Assembly: GCA_026120185.1 (NCBI GenBank)
Contig: JANUWF010001659.1
Coordinates: 5,270,001-5,334,000, forward strand
Origin: Voacanga thouarsii
Lineage: Eukaryota; Streptophyta; Magnoliopsida; Gentianales; Apocynaceae
Direction of reading: 5' to 3'
Length of the DNA: 64,000 bases
Both the position numbers and the translations under genes were made by a program. The notes under the pieces are model-generated. The model was not told the DNA's origin. It made no database searches and saw nothing but the letters and a program-made list of their open reading frames with translations. Shown here in pieces: positions 35,987-47,957 of this stretch; the first letter of the stretch is position 1; the number at the start of each line of letters is the position of its first letter.

Positions 35987-37475
35987 AAATCATCAAATTT
36001 AAATCCATCCCTAGTCAAGTTTAATAAAAACATTAATCCCAAAATACACATACGAGCAAGTATATTCATCGCAAGTATAGTATAGGGAATTAATGAGTAT
36101 TGATCCTCAAATGATCAAGTACACACTAATCACTTTTCATTCATTGTTTAACCGACCCAAATATAAGTGTGAAAGTCATAAAAAGAATAATTAAGAAATA
36201 TATACAACTCAAGGCTGTTAAAATCTGCAATTTAGACAATAACTTTTGAAAATATGATAACAAATCACTTAGCCAATATCACAATCAACTAGTATCTTGG
36301 TTTCACAAAGGATTTTATATATATCCACTTCATTTGCAATCCATGGAATCACTACTTTTAGCTAAATTAGTGAACGTATTCTGTCTCGACTAACTTATCC
36401 AAAAGATGCATTAAGATTAATCCTCATATAAACCCCTATAGTCTAGGTGATTTAAAACATGAAATTAGTCAATAAATCCATATTCTAGCAATCATCAACC
36501 GACCTTTAATTACCTATGTGCTAGACAATTAACCCCCATTTCAAGCAATTTAAGAGATAACAAAAATGAAATTAACTAATTGAAGTCATTACCGGCCTCT
36601 TTTTCAAGCAAGTTAATAACAAACATCAATCAACCAACTCCATAAGAAAAATAAGTAATCAAATACTAAAAATAATATTCAATTTATCAAAATAATAAAT
36701 TACTCAATAAATCATGAATCCCAAAAATAATGTCAAATTATAATGAGAATATTAAGTACACAATTGTTTAAGAAGAAGAAAATAAAGATAAAAGAAATCA
36801 CTCATAGACAAGCATCTTTATTCTCCTAGAAGACTCTCTTGAATAACCCTCATTGATTTTGTGAATTCCTCCTTCAATGAGTATTTAGAATTTTAGCTCT
36901 TGGATTCACCTCTCTATGTCTCTCTCTTTCTCTTGTGTTTTCTCTTGCTTTTATAGGCCTCTTAAATGCTAAATTAATTGCATGAGAGATCTTGGTGGTG
37001 TAGGAATTAAAAAATACCGAAATCTTTGGAAATTTCCTAAATTCGTGCACAGGATTTTCGCCTTCCAAACTGGGCCAGTGCCAGGTACTTTCAACCCACT
37101 TGGCACCATATGCAATCTATTCTTCCTCTGGTTTTTGCTCTGTTTTCACTAGCCGAACAGAATGGACCCGGCGCCTAGTCCACTTGCCAGACCTAGCGCC
37201 AGATCTATTCTATTTTTCTCCTGAAAGTTGCTCGGTTTCTTCTGCTTGACTAGAATGAACATGGAACCCAGTCCCTTGGCCGGGCCTGGCTCTAGGTAAA
37301 TTCTAGAATTGTTTACTTTTTACTTAAATTTAACTTAAATCCGCATAAATTTGCCAAAAACACTTTTTACAAGGAAAATGTCAAATATGAAGGAATATGC
37401 TTAGTTATTACAACAAATGTATCTCAAAACAACCTCAAATAACTAGAAAAATAATAGTGATTTTAGCCCATATCA
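35987..37475 (-). mobile_element. A-family LTR 1 (3' LTR)
   Basis: Minus strand start TGATATGGGCTAAAATCA at 37475. The end (TTACGCATCA in the other copies) is missing at the left. GC-rich module at 37065-37310 with phrases such as CCCGGCGCCTAGTCC. Confidence 0.8.
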
Positions 37476-37490
37476 CATACCCCCACACTT
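37476..37490 (-). promoter_or_regulatory. Polypurine tract beside A LTR 1
   Basis: Minus strand AAGTGTGGGGGTATG directly before TGATATGGG. Similar tracts recur at about 38513-38535 and 38828-38842. Confidence 0.7.
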
Positions 37491-38859
37491 GAACTTTTGC
37501 TTGTCCTCAAGCAAAACACTGTAGCCAAGAAAAATCATCAAGAAAACACAAATTCTTTTTTATTCGAAAATTTTGTTTACAAAGCACCAAGGATTATCAC
37601 TTCAAACCACAGATACAAGTCTTGTCATTTACACCATTTGAAAATCATTCAAACTTTGAAACATTTGATAAGATACCACAAAAATCTTGAAGTCAAATTA
37701 ATCAAGTGTTTACATTAGTCTAAAAAAATTATTTCACCCTTCAAGTAAAAATATAGATAACATAAATCACATAAGTCAAGCCATCTACCAACTTAAGTAT
37801 TATAAATCCAAGAATTGCACAAACTCAAGTCATGATGTAAGGAAAGTGCTCTAATTTTTTTTTCTCCATTTTTTCTAATGAGTATGGGAATTGAGCCTCA
37901 AGTGTACGGATTTCTCTTCACACGCCGTATTCGCCCCATTTTAGTCATTTTTTCTGCAAACAATTATTTCTTTCTTTTACTTTAGGGAATTCATTACCTT
38001 AAGAAAGTGAATTTCTCTTCCCTATCTGTATTAGCCCCCCATAACAAGCGAAATTAATTTTTTTTCCATCTTCAAAGAGGAAACAACAACTCATTTTTCA
38101 ATTCTTCAACTTAAAAGAAATTTTCACAATTTTTTCCCACAATCATTCGTCTCAAAGATCTTTTATCAACTCACACTCATCATCATAACTCAAAGCTACG
38201 CAAAATTTAAAATCATAATACAAGAGTTAGCTAATAAACTTTACCTACATCCATCATATTCTCCATATTCAAATTAGATGAGTCAAATAACATTCAAACA
38301 CTAATGCATAAACAAGATTAATAAAAATTATTAAGTCTTGACAAATATCCTATCTATTAAACCAACTTCACAAAAATAAATCCACCAAATGAATGACAAA
38401 GAATCCTATTCAAGAAAGAAAAGAATTACAATCTTGCTTAAACAATGACAACCACTGAAAAGTTAGAAAAATTTTCGAAAATTGAATATGGAAAAATATT
38501 TCTTCAATCTCATTCCCCCCCCCCCCCCACTTGAACTGGATATTGTCCTCAATGGCAAAAAATTAACACATTCAAGCGTCTCCAAAGGGACTAAAAATAA
38601 TAAAGGGGTAGAAAGATTAAGAAATATTTCCCAAGTGCAATAAAGTGCCAATAGATATCGAAACTAGAAATAGAGAGAATGGCTTGTTCAAGAGGATATT
38701 ATTCCTACCTATAAAACAAAACACAAATAAAAGCATAATGAAAATAATAAAAAAATACCTAAATAAAAGAAAACAAACAAAATAAAAATACTAAAAAATC
38801 CTAAGAAAGTAAATAAAGAAACGACTTACTCCCCCACACTTAAGATGGAAAAATTTTCC
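37491..38859 (-). other. Non-coding 3' region of first A internal
   Basis: Aligns with 51900-53460 and in reverse with 5515-6560. Contains a C homopolymer (38514-38530) and the second and third G-rich tracts of the minus strand. No open frame conserved between the copies. Confidence 0.6.
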
Positions 38860-39525
38860 TTATTTTGGGAAATAACACCTAACAACTAAAAATGGAACAT
38901 AGATAAAACAAAAGAATGACCAAAAGACCAAAAGAAACCGAAAGTCAAAACAAACCCTAAGCACATAAAAACACTCTTTCCATTCATCATGCTTCTGCAT
39001 CAAACCTTTGTAAAAGAAATTAATGATCAATGAAAAAGGTAGGCATGATGAAAGTAGAAATAAGAGAGGATTTTGAAAAATAGAGGGTTTATGGAAAATA
39101 TTAGTTGCAATGAATGTAAATGTATGACCTCCATTTCGTAACACCATTTTAGACATACAAATCAAATTCCCAACACAAAGATGTAAATTATGCCTAAAAA
39201 GTGTATAAATATTAGAATCACCATTTATCCCTTCAAAAGATTTGTCACAATTAAAATTTCTCTTAAAACTTAGCAATTGAGTTCTTAAAGATAGGATCAA
39301 GAAATCAGTACTTTTCGATACATCTACAAAAATTATGTTACCTCCCTTTGAATGGGGTGAAGGGTAGAAATTACCACCATCCGTCAAGGACTTCTTACGA
39401 TGTAGCGTTGAAAGATCCAACTCCTTGAAGAATGACAAATTCAACACATCATCATTTGGACCCTTGTTCACTAAGAATTGAGAAAAACCTAAAAAATCAT
39501 GTGATAAAAAGATATTAGAATTATT
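38860..39525 (-). pseudogene. C-terminal part of A-element ORF, first copy
   Basis: Open on the minus strand from NSNIFLSHDFLGFSQFL to the stop at 38860, and collinear with 53994-53461: FLSHDFLG, NKGPND, VLNLS, KELDLS, DGGNFY, IYTL, HNLHLCVGN, FTFIATNIFHKPSIFQN, then a hydrophobic C-terminus (LLFLLSSCLPFSLIINFFY). Its first 17 codons in the open frame come from the copia LTR and do not belong. The N-terminal half lies beyond C3 at 49728-50060. I recognise no family. Conservation between two diverged copies suggests it once encoded protein. Confidence 0.5.
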
Positions 39526-40878
39526 TGTTAGTGTTGTACCCTTGAGGCAATCACTTGTATACTGTATATGACACATTTTATTTTAATAAAAGACATTATT
39601 TATCTTACAGTTTCTTTTGTTTACTTTAAGTAATATAACTGTTTAATAAAGTCCCTAGTATAACACTGTGTTAAGGAAATCATAATAGAGATCATGATAT
39701 GAGATTCCTACTATACTGGATGGTGTTAGTACATAAATAGTCCCCAGTCATAGTATTAATGAGACAGAACAACATTAATTTGTTAAGACTAGTAAGTGTT
39801 AGACTTCCTGATTTGATCAGGCGGTGGTTCTCATAACTGTGAGTATTGAGACACTCAAAGTTAACACATGGATGCTTGTTAAAGGAATAAGTTCATTGGA
39901 TGACCTTGCTTTGAGAAAATCACATGGATAACTATTTAGTGCGAGTGATATAATCTTAATATAGCAAACATGCAAGTATCCTTAGACTTGAGATCTTCAA
40001 GGTACTTGGTTTGCTGAGCTTTGTACTTTAATTCCAATCTCCGAAGCTCGATCGAGGGCCGCCTATAGGATGGATATTGGGTACATTGTGAGATGAACAA
40101 AAGTAGTGGATAGGGTCAATAAAGGATTCACCACTCCTAATATTTGGGGTGAATATTTCACGGCCGCTTGTAGGAATTACTACGCGGAAAGTCCTTGGCC
40201 AAGGTGATTGTGTATTGGAAACTGTTCTAATTGATACACATCTAGAGTAGTGGGTTTCTAGTACAAGTACTATTGTATTCGGGCCAGAATTAATTCTGGA
40301 GGGAGTTGGCACTAATTTCGTACTCCAAACCAAATGAGATATTATATGGTGAAAGGAGTTAATTATACTGAAGTTTGTTATTGAAGGGTTCATGTCAAGC
40401 CACTTGACTTCCAGGACTCTTGGGTGGTCATGATGTGTTGCTATATACCACTCATGATATGGGAATATGGGTTTATTAACTGATGAATTAATAAACCAAT
40501 CCTAATTATAATTAATAGGATTAATTCTAATTAAATATGGATTATTAATCTCAAAGACGTTTGGATTAATTTATGTTCGCTACCAATTGACTGGGAAACC
40601 TAACAGGTCATACACAATAGAGGATTATATACTCAAGATGTTATTTGATAACATAGAGGGGTTAATTGCGAGAAAGATAAGTTGTTGTGGACAAATTATA
40701 ATTAGTTATAATTTGTGGTCCAAGTTGTAATTGTAGGAACTTGATGTTTCAAATTACAATTAGGAAATTCTAATTGTTTTAGAATTTCATATTTTCAATG
40801 GATTTTGGAATATATATTGGATATGCTCGAAACCCTAATCCAAGGCTGATTCACACAAAAATAGGAGCCACTAAAAAA

Positions 40879-40942
<64 letters not shown>

Positions 40943-41280
40943 TTGCTAAAAATGAAATAGCCCTAACTGCCATCTTTCTCTACTAGCACAAGAAATTTTG
41001 GTGCTTGAGTATTTCTCTGTGTGGATTACTGTCAGAGTTAATTACACACTGTGGCTATAGTGGTTAGACGTTCTATCCACGTGGAGTTTGCACAAGAGGA
41101 TTGCTGGATCGTGCCTCGACTTGAAGAAGAAATTTTGTTTTTCGGACAATCAAACAAAGGTAAAAAGTTGTTACCTTTATTATCTTTATATCTTGTTTTC
41201 CACGCATAGGCGGGTCCTGGGTTGGTATCTCGTTTATTTTTTATTTCACCATATAGGATGCGAGCCTAAGACACCTAATA
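39526..41280 (+). mobile_element. C3 5' LTR
   Basis: Starts TGTTAGTGTTGTACCC, ends CACCTAATA (the 3' LTR has CGTAACA). A TATA-like GGAATATATATTGG at about 40806 precedes the (CT)n tract 40882-40938. The antisense frame 40393-40028 is a by-product of the LTR sequence. Confidence 0.95.
40882..40938. repeat. (CT)n microsatellite in C3 5' LTR
   Basis: About 28 CT units; partner tract in the 3' LTR at 49320-49385. Confidence 0.95.
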
Positions 41281-41281
41281 A

Positions 41282-41293
41282 TGGTATCAGAGA
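41282..41293 (+). promoter_or_regulatory. Primer-binding site of C3
   Basis: TGGTATCAGAGA, initiator-Met tRNA type, one base after the 5' LTR. Confidence 0.9.
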
Positions 41294-44036
41294 CATGTTA
41301 TGTGTGGTCTACAGGCATTGTTTTGGCATGAAAAACAATTTTCATATATTCGTGCTTGTCTTTGTTTGCTGTGAAAATCATTTTCACTCGAGTCGAAATT
41401 GTTTCGAGCTTTGTGGGTTGGGTCTGTAGCACAATATGATTGTATTAAAGTTATAGCATATTTCGAAAGGTGCTTTCTTTTTGTGCTGAAAATTTTCTGC
41501 TGAAAAACGTTTTCTTAAACATGGTAGTTGCCCTGCGATTCATCTTGTGAATTTGATTTTCTTTTTTTTTTTTTTGGTCTAAACTAACAAATTGGTTGTT
41601 GTTTTGAGCCTCAAAACAGAAAATTCTATTGAGAATTGTTCTTACTAAAATTCTGCAGAAGATTAGGGCACCAGAAATTGTTTCTGGAAAATTTTTCTGA
41701 AAATTGCTGCCACTTCCCGGCTATAGCTGTCGTCTGCTCTAGCCTCCAAACTGGTGCTAGTTCCATTCTGTTCAAAACAGAAATCATTTTTGGAAGAGCA
41801 AAATTTTTTTAAACCATAACAGAGCCGGCGCCAGCTCTAGCTTCCAAATTGGTGCCGGTTATGCTCTGTTTTGCACAATCCAGCTGTTTTAAATAAAAAA
41901 ATTTGGAATAGAATTTTGAAAAGGGAAAAATCTCATTGGATGAGAGGCGGCAAAATAAAAATTTTTCAAAATAGTGACGGGACCTAAAAGCTTTTTTCTC
42001 AAAATTAGTTTTGAAACAAATAATTTTATTTTTCAAAATACCGATTTAAAAATTTTAAAATTAATGTATTTTTCTAAAATATTGATTTTAGAGTTTATTT
42101 TATTTTTCCAAAATAATGATTTTGGAATAATAAAAGTATATGTTTATTTTGGTTAAGCATAGTTAATGGCATGGTGGATGGTTATTGACTAAAACAAATT
42201 ATATCTGTTCATGCATTTTATAGTTTTGGTTTTTTATGAAATAGGGCCTGCGTTTTTTGCTTTCTCTAGAGTTCTTGTGTAATTTTGTTCTCATCTAACT
42301 CCCCTCGAATGTAACTTGAGGTTTTCTCTCTTTAGGAAATTATGTAATTTGTCTACATAGGTTAGATAGGAGTAGAATTATTTTATTTGAAGATGGCAAC
42401 CAGGACAAGGTGAGAAGGTAAGACCTTCTACTTGAATCATGCATGAACACATAGGGTTAACTATATTAATTTCTTTTATGGCTCAAAGAAATTAATCTAG
42501 GGTAAAGTTCATAACCATACCACGTAATTGCTTTATTACCATGATTATCAATTATGTGATTTATTGATTTTTACGCATGTCATTCAACGAAATCACTAAA
42601 AGGAACAAATCCCTCAATTAATATTAAACCTAATTCCTTCCGTTAATATAGTAAGAACAAGAGTCCTTTTTCGAGACCAGGTTGTTGGGCAAACCCAAGC
42701 CTACTTGACATCGGGCATGTTCAAGCTATGGAATTAAATTCCTGATTAATGGGTTGTGTTTAACTAAGTTTTTTATCCCAGTTGGGAAAACTCAAGCATA
42801 AAGAAATTTAGAGGAAAAGTTGTGGTAGCCCAAGAGGTTTTAAGATTAAAAGCTGTTAATCACCCAATGATCCGATAGTTACATAGGATGTAATTGGTAT
42901 TGGATACCTTCCAATGAACTCAAGGGTGGCTTGTTGGGCAAACCCAAAGGGCTTCTTGAGGAATTTGCATACCGATCTACTAGGAAAGCTTCCAACGGGC
43001 TTTCCCGAATCAGCAGTGGGGGCTATTTGATGAGACTTCGCTTCATCATGAAGTTCAAGATAAAGGAGGGGGAGGTGTGACCATACAAAGACAAGGGCCG
43101 GCGATAAAGATGGATGAAACTAGACTAAAATGGAGGCCTCTAGAGGACAGCCGGCGTCGGCTCCAAGCAGCCAAACCGGTGGCGGCTCCATTTTGTCCAC
43201 AATGGCTGTGCTCGGGCAATTCAACCACCGAAGACAGAACACAGCTGGCGCCGGCTATGATGTCCAAACCGGCGCGGCTGCACTCTGGGTACCCATCGAC
43301 AGTCCCGCTTTTTAATGCTTTTCTCCGATTTTCTTCATTTTTTTATTGCTTGTAAAGACTTATTATGCCCCAAAAACTGTAATAGAATATCAGGGTTTAC
43401 TTAGCTAGGGTTATGATAGTATAAATAGAACCTTAGTCATTTGAAAACACAACACACAACATTTTGAAATCAGATTGAGAGAGAATCTTAAGAGCCAAGC
43501 CTCTTTGTTCAACTTGTTCAAAACCAAGCTTAAGGGTTAGTCCTCTTTTTGTAAGAGTCTATAAATCTTTTGGATAATCCAATGTTATTTTCTTTGAATG
43601 GGTCTTAGTTGCTTTGTTCTTCTAAGGTTTGCTTGAAATTCAATAGTTGGGTGCCTATTTTCTCTATTCTATTTATTTTTGCTTGCCCTTATTGCTTCAA
43701 GGATATTAGGGTGAGAATGTAGTAGAACATTTTACTCATCTTGAGGGTCTTTGAGGCTTTGTTCTTCAAAGGTTTGAAAGAGAGTAGGTAGTTGGATTAC
43801 TTCCTCATTTTGTCACAAGAAAAGTCCCTGTTTTTGGTCCTTTTGTTTGAACTGAACACACAGCCACTAAAACACCACAACACCAAGAAAAGCCACCACA
43901 AAAAGTCATATCACAATTGGTTTGAGTAAAATAGTGGAGTAAAAATGCGCTTAATTAAAGTCCTCATTATTTGCATATCATATGCATATAAAAGTAGCTA
44001 ATGCTCTCTATCTTTATATTTAGGTCACTTGTATCA
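41294..44036 (+). other. C3 leader
   Basis: About 1.9 kb of leader plus an inserted solo LTR. Aligns with the C2 leader, including the TTGTTGGGCAAACCCAAG phrases at 42681 and 42931. GC-rich module at 41715-41875. No conserved frame; unusually long for copia. Confidence 0.7.
43028..43913 (+). mobile_element. Solo LTR (886 bp) inside C3 leader
   Basis: Absent from the C2 leader, where GGGGCTATTGATTTGAG is continuous. Starts TGATGAGACTTCGC and ends GTCATATCA, flanked by CTATT (43023-43027) and CAATT (43914-43918), a 5-bp duplication with one change. TATA box AGTATAAATAGA near 43421. Contains the GC-rich module at 43135-43310. Family not recognised; could be a TRIM-size LTR. Confidence 0.75.
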
Positions 44037-44870
44037 TGTCAACAAATTTGAACTGACGTAGTATCTTCAAAACCATCAAGTTAACCGAATCAAACTATCT
44101 CGACTGGTATAAAAGTTTGAGAATCGTTCTCAAATCGAAAAAGTTGCTCTACGTGCTAGATACTTTTATTCCACCACCACCAGCCCAAGATGCTCATGCT
44201 GATGAGCATGCTTTCCACGAGAGGCACAAGGAGGATAGTGATACAGCATCACGTATTATGTTGGCATCGATAACTCCTGAGTTGCAAAAATAGCACGAGC
44301 ATATGGATGCTCAATCGATCATTTTACATCTTTGAGAGCTATTTGATGCCCAAGCCAGAACAGAGTGATATGAGATCTCAAAGCAACTATTCCATTGCAA
44401 AATGGCAGAGGCTTCTTCTGTGGCCACTCATGGGCTAAAGATGCTGGGCTTGATAGAGAAGCTTGGATCTCTCGGGTTTGTAATGGATCATGACTTAAGT
44501 GTTGACTTAATTCTACAATCTTTGCCTAATAGTTTCTCACAATTGTGATTAACTATCAGATGAACAAGAATGAGTCCATTATTCATGAGTTGATCAATCT
44601 TCTCAAAACTGCGGAGTCCTCCATGAAGAAAGATTCTAATGCGATTTTAATGGTAGAATCTTCCTCTTCTAAGAAGAAAGTTCAAAAGAAGAAGGAGAAC
44701 GCTCCCATGAAGCCCAAATGTGGTGTGAACAAGAAAGACGCAGCTACCAAAGGTCTATGCCATTATTGTGCTAAGATAGGTCACTGGAGGCATAATTGCA
44801 AAGCCTACTTGGAGACCATTAAGGATAAGAAGTAGAAGGAGAAGCTTACAAGCACTTCTACTTCTTCTCC
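44037..44870 (+). pseudogene. C3 gag
   Basis: ATG at 44037 (MSTNLN) hits a stop at the seventh codon. Beyond it the gag frame is readable with further stops to 44545, then is open at 44545-44835 with the basic SSSKKKVQKKKENAPMKPK stretch and zinc knuckle CHYCAKIGHWRHNC. It aligns with C2 gag throughout. Structural protein that packages the element RNA; non-functional here. Confidence 0.85.
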
Positions 44871-44874
44871 AGGT

Positions 44875-45255
44875 ATGTTTATGATTGAGATAAATACTAC
44901 CTTTAGAAATAAGATATTGGTATTAGATACTGAATGTGGATATCATTTGTGCAATAACTTGCAGGGACTAAAGAGCAGTAGAAGGCTAGATAAGGCGATG
45001 TGGACCTACGTACTGCAAATGGGGCAAAGGTTTGCTGCACTTGCTGTGGGGATATACGAGCTGAACCTGCCTTTAGGATTAATTCTAGAATTGAAAAACT
45101 GTTATTATGTACCAGTTTTAATGAAAAACATTATCTCAATTGCGTGTTTAGATTTATGTGGATTTCATTTAATATTTAAGAATAAATGTTTTTCTTTTTC
45201 ATTGAATGTATTCATTATAGTTCAGCAACTTTGGTTAACGGTTTATATGTTCTAG
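44875..45255 (+). pseudogene. C3 protease and pre-integrase region
   Basis: Open frame of 126 codons starting MFMIEINTTF, with LDTECGYHLCNN at the protease active site, then LPLGLILELKNCYYV and LMKNIISIACLDL, the usual lead into the integrase. It stops at 45255 where the frame shifts into the next segment. Confidence 0.8.
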
Positions 45256-46043
45256 ACTTGGATAATCTATTTCTCAATATAAACAATAAGAAACCTAAAA
45301 TAGATAATTCTAACACCTCTTACTTATGGCATTATCGTTTGGGCCATGTAAATGAAAATCGTGTTTCTAAGTTACACACGTTTGGTGATTTAGGGTCATT
45401 TGATTATGAATCATATGGCACATGCGAGTCTTGTTTACTAGGTAAAATAATTAAAACTCGTTTTCCAGGAAAAGAAGAATGGGCCGAGGAGTTATTAGAA
45501 CTCATACATTCTGATGTATGTGGCCCAATGTCAATACAAGTAAGAGAAGGTTACAATAATTTCATAACTTTTATCGATGACTTCTCACGATACGGGTATT
45601 TGTATTCAATGAAATACAAATCTAAGGCCTTTGAAAGGTTCAAAGACTTTAAGAATGAAATAGAGAAATAACTTGGCAAAAGTATTAAGACTCTAAGATT
45701 TGATCGAGTAGGAGAATACTTGAGCCAAGAATTTCTGAGTTATGTTAGAAATAATGGGATATTATCTCAATGGACTCCACCACATACACCTCAACATAAC
45801 AGTGTATCTGAGAGAAGGATTCGAACCCTTCTAGATATGATACGAGCCATGATAGCTTTTGCAGACCTACCAAAATCGTTTTGGGGGCATGCAATAGAAA
45901 CTTCTGTTTATATATTAAACAGATTTCTGATAAAATCGGTTAATACTACCCCATTTGAGATGTTCTTTGGTAACAGACCAAAGTTATCTCACTTGCGAGT
46001 TATGGGGTTGTCATACCTTTGTCAAAAGACCACAGTCAGATAA
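45186..46043 (+). pseudogene. C3 integrase
   Basis: HHCC zinc-binding block WHYRLGHVN ... CESCLLGK, then IHSDVCGPMS and FIDDFSRYGYLY with the first catalytic Asp. A stop at 45669 is followed by FDRVGEYLSQEF (second Asp region) and TPPHTPQHNSVSERRIRTLL carrying the catalytic Glu. A further frame break near 46010 leads to the frame 45955-46380 (FVKRPQSDKLDSKFDKCLF), the usual copia C-terminal domain. All catalytic residues are present, but the frame is broken at two points. Confidence 0.9.
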
Positions 46044-46380
46044 ACTTGATAGTAAGTTTGACAAGTGTTTGTTTATGGGATATCTACAAGAATCTTTTGG
46101 ATATTACTTCTACCTACCCTCTGAAAACAAACTGTTTGTTTCGAAGCATGCCATCTTCTTAGAGAAGGAACACATGCTCAAAGGGGACAGTGGGAGTAAA
46201 ATTGAACTTAGTGAAGTTCATGAAGATCAAACAAACAAGGATCAACCGTCTAACCTCACATCTATTGAGAGAATAGATAACCTTCTAATACATAAGAACC
46301 TCGTAGATCTAGTAGGATACGTGTGGCACCTGAGAGATATGAATTTCTCATTAGTGACTACAATGACGTATTGCTCATAG

Positions 46381-47943
46381 ATAAAGAATGTTCTGAATAG
46401 TTCAGAATTTGGCAAATGGCTTGAGGCCATGAAGTCAGAGATAGATTCTATGTATGACAACTAAGTATGGACTTTGGTTGATTCACCCAAAGGAATTAAA
46501 CCTATTAGGTGCAAGTAGGTTTTCAAGTAGAAAACGGACATGGATGGTAACTTAGTTAACTATAAAGCACGTCTAGTGGCGAAGAGTTATCGTCAACAAC
46601 ATAGTATTGACTATGATGAAACCTTCTCACTAGCAGCCATGTTAAAATCCATAAAGATACTCCTAGCCATTGCTGCTCATCATGATTATGAGATTTGGCA
46701 AATGGATGTCAAAATAGCTTTCCTAAATGGAAATCTGACTGAGGAAGTGTATATGACACAACCTGAGGGTTTCAAATCTAGTGATAGCACAAAGGTGTGC
46801 AAGCTGCAAAGGTCTATTTATGGACTTAAACAAGCTTCTAGGAGTTGGAACATCCATTTTGATGAAACAATCAAAGAGTTTGGTTTCATTCAAAACATGG
46901 ATGAGCCTTGTGTATACAAGAAGGTTAGTGGGAGTGCAATCGTTTTCTTACTGTTTTATGTAGATGACATATTGCTAATAGGAAACGATATACCTATCTT
47001 GCAAACGGTTAATGTTTGGTTGTCCAAACAATTCTCCATGAAAGACCTTGGAGAAGGAACCTATATTCTCAGAATAAGAATCTATAGAGATAGATCCAAA
47101 AGGTTGCCAGGTCTTTTGCAGTCTACATACATAGATAAAGTGCTAAACAAGTTTAGCTTGGATCAATCCAAAAAAGGATTCTTACCCATGTCACATTGTG
47201 TAATCCTTTCAAAGTTGATGTCTCCTAAGACACAAGTTGAAATGGATCACATGAGTAAGATTCCATATGCCTCAGCAGTTGGATCTATCATGTACGCTAT
47301 AATATGTACTATGCCCAATGTATCTTGTGCTCTCAGTTTGACGAGCAGATACCAATCTGACCCTGGTGAGGGTCATTGGGTAGCTGTAAAGAACATCCTT
47401 AAGTACTTACGAAGGACTAAGGATGTGTTCTTAGTATATGGAGAAGGTGATTTGAAAATAAACGGGTTTATTGATGCCAGTTTTCAATCTGACAAAGATG
47501 ATTTCAAATCACAATCTGACTATGTGTTTAGGTTGTGCGGAAGGGCAATAAGTTGGAAAAGTTCCAAACAAGAGACTATTGCCAACTCTACGACAAAAGT
47601 TGAGTACATAGCTACTTCTGAAACAGCTAAGAAGGCTGTTTGGATCAAGAAGTTTATGACGGAAATGGGTGTGGTTCCTAGTGTTGTTGGTCCAATAACT
47701 TTGTATTGTGACAACAACGAAGCCATTGCACAAGCAAAGGAGCTGCAGTCTCACCAACGATCCAAACATGTACTGCTATACTATCACCTGATCCGAGAGA
47801 TCATAGATAAGAATGATGTAAAAATAGAGAGAGTTCCCATGGATGAAAACATAGTTGACCTGCTTACAAAAGCACTATCCCAAAAGAAACATGATTGTCA
47901 TGTTAAGTCATTCAATATTAGATACATGAATGATTGGCTCTAG
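46381..47943 (+). pseudogene. C3 reverse transcriptase and RNase H
   Basis: From 46540 the frame is open for 467 codons. Reverse transcriptase blocks: KARLVAKSYRQQHSIDYDE, WQMDVKIAFLNGNLTEEVY, LQRSIYGLKQASRSW and the catalytic FYVDDILLIGND. RNase H: GFIDASFQSDKDD with the first Asp, TTKVEYIATSE with the Glu, LYCDNNEAIA with the third acid, and a C-terminal IRYMNDWL. Stops at 46378, 46462, 46516 and 46528 separate it from the integrase. Longest intact coding run in the window; by itself it has no start of its own. Confidence 0.92.
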
Positions 47944-47950
47944 TATAAGT

Positions 47951-47957
47951 GGAAGTT
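47951..47957 (+). promoter_or_regulatory. Polypurine tract of C3
   Basis: AAGTGGAAG (47948-47956 region) just before the 3' LTR start TGTTAG; short but typical of copia. Confidence 0.75.

Noticed and set aside
40028..40393. 121-codon minus-strand frame, related to frames at 7433-7648 and 56091-56303
   Set aside because: Antisense of the copia LTR; similar because the LTR is similar. Breaks occur freely between copies.
43055..43355. Overlapping frames of 61-92 codons in GC-rich DNA
   Set aside because: High GC of the shared module lowers stop frequency; frames differ on each strand and have no domain.
47509..47769. Minus-strand frames of 68 and 86 codons
   Set aside because: Antisense shadows of the C3 RNase H.
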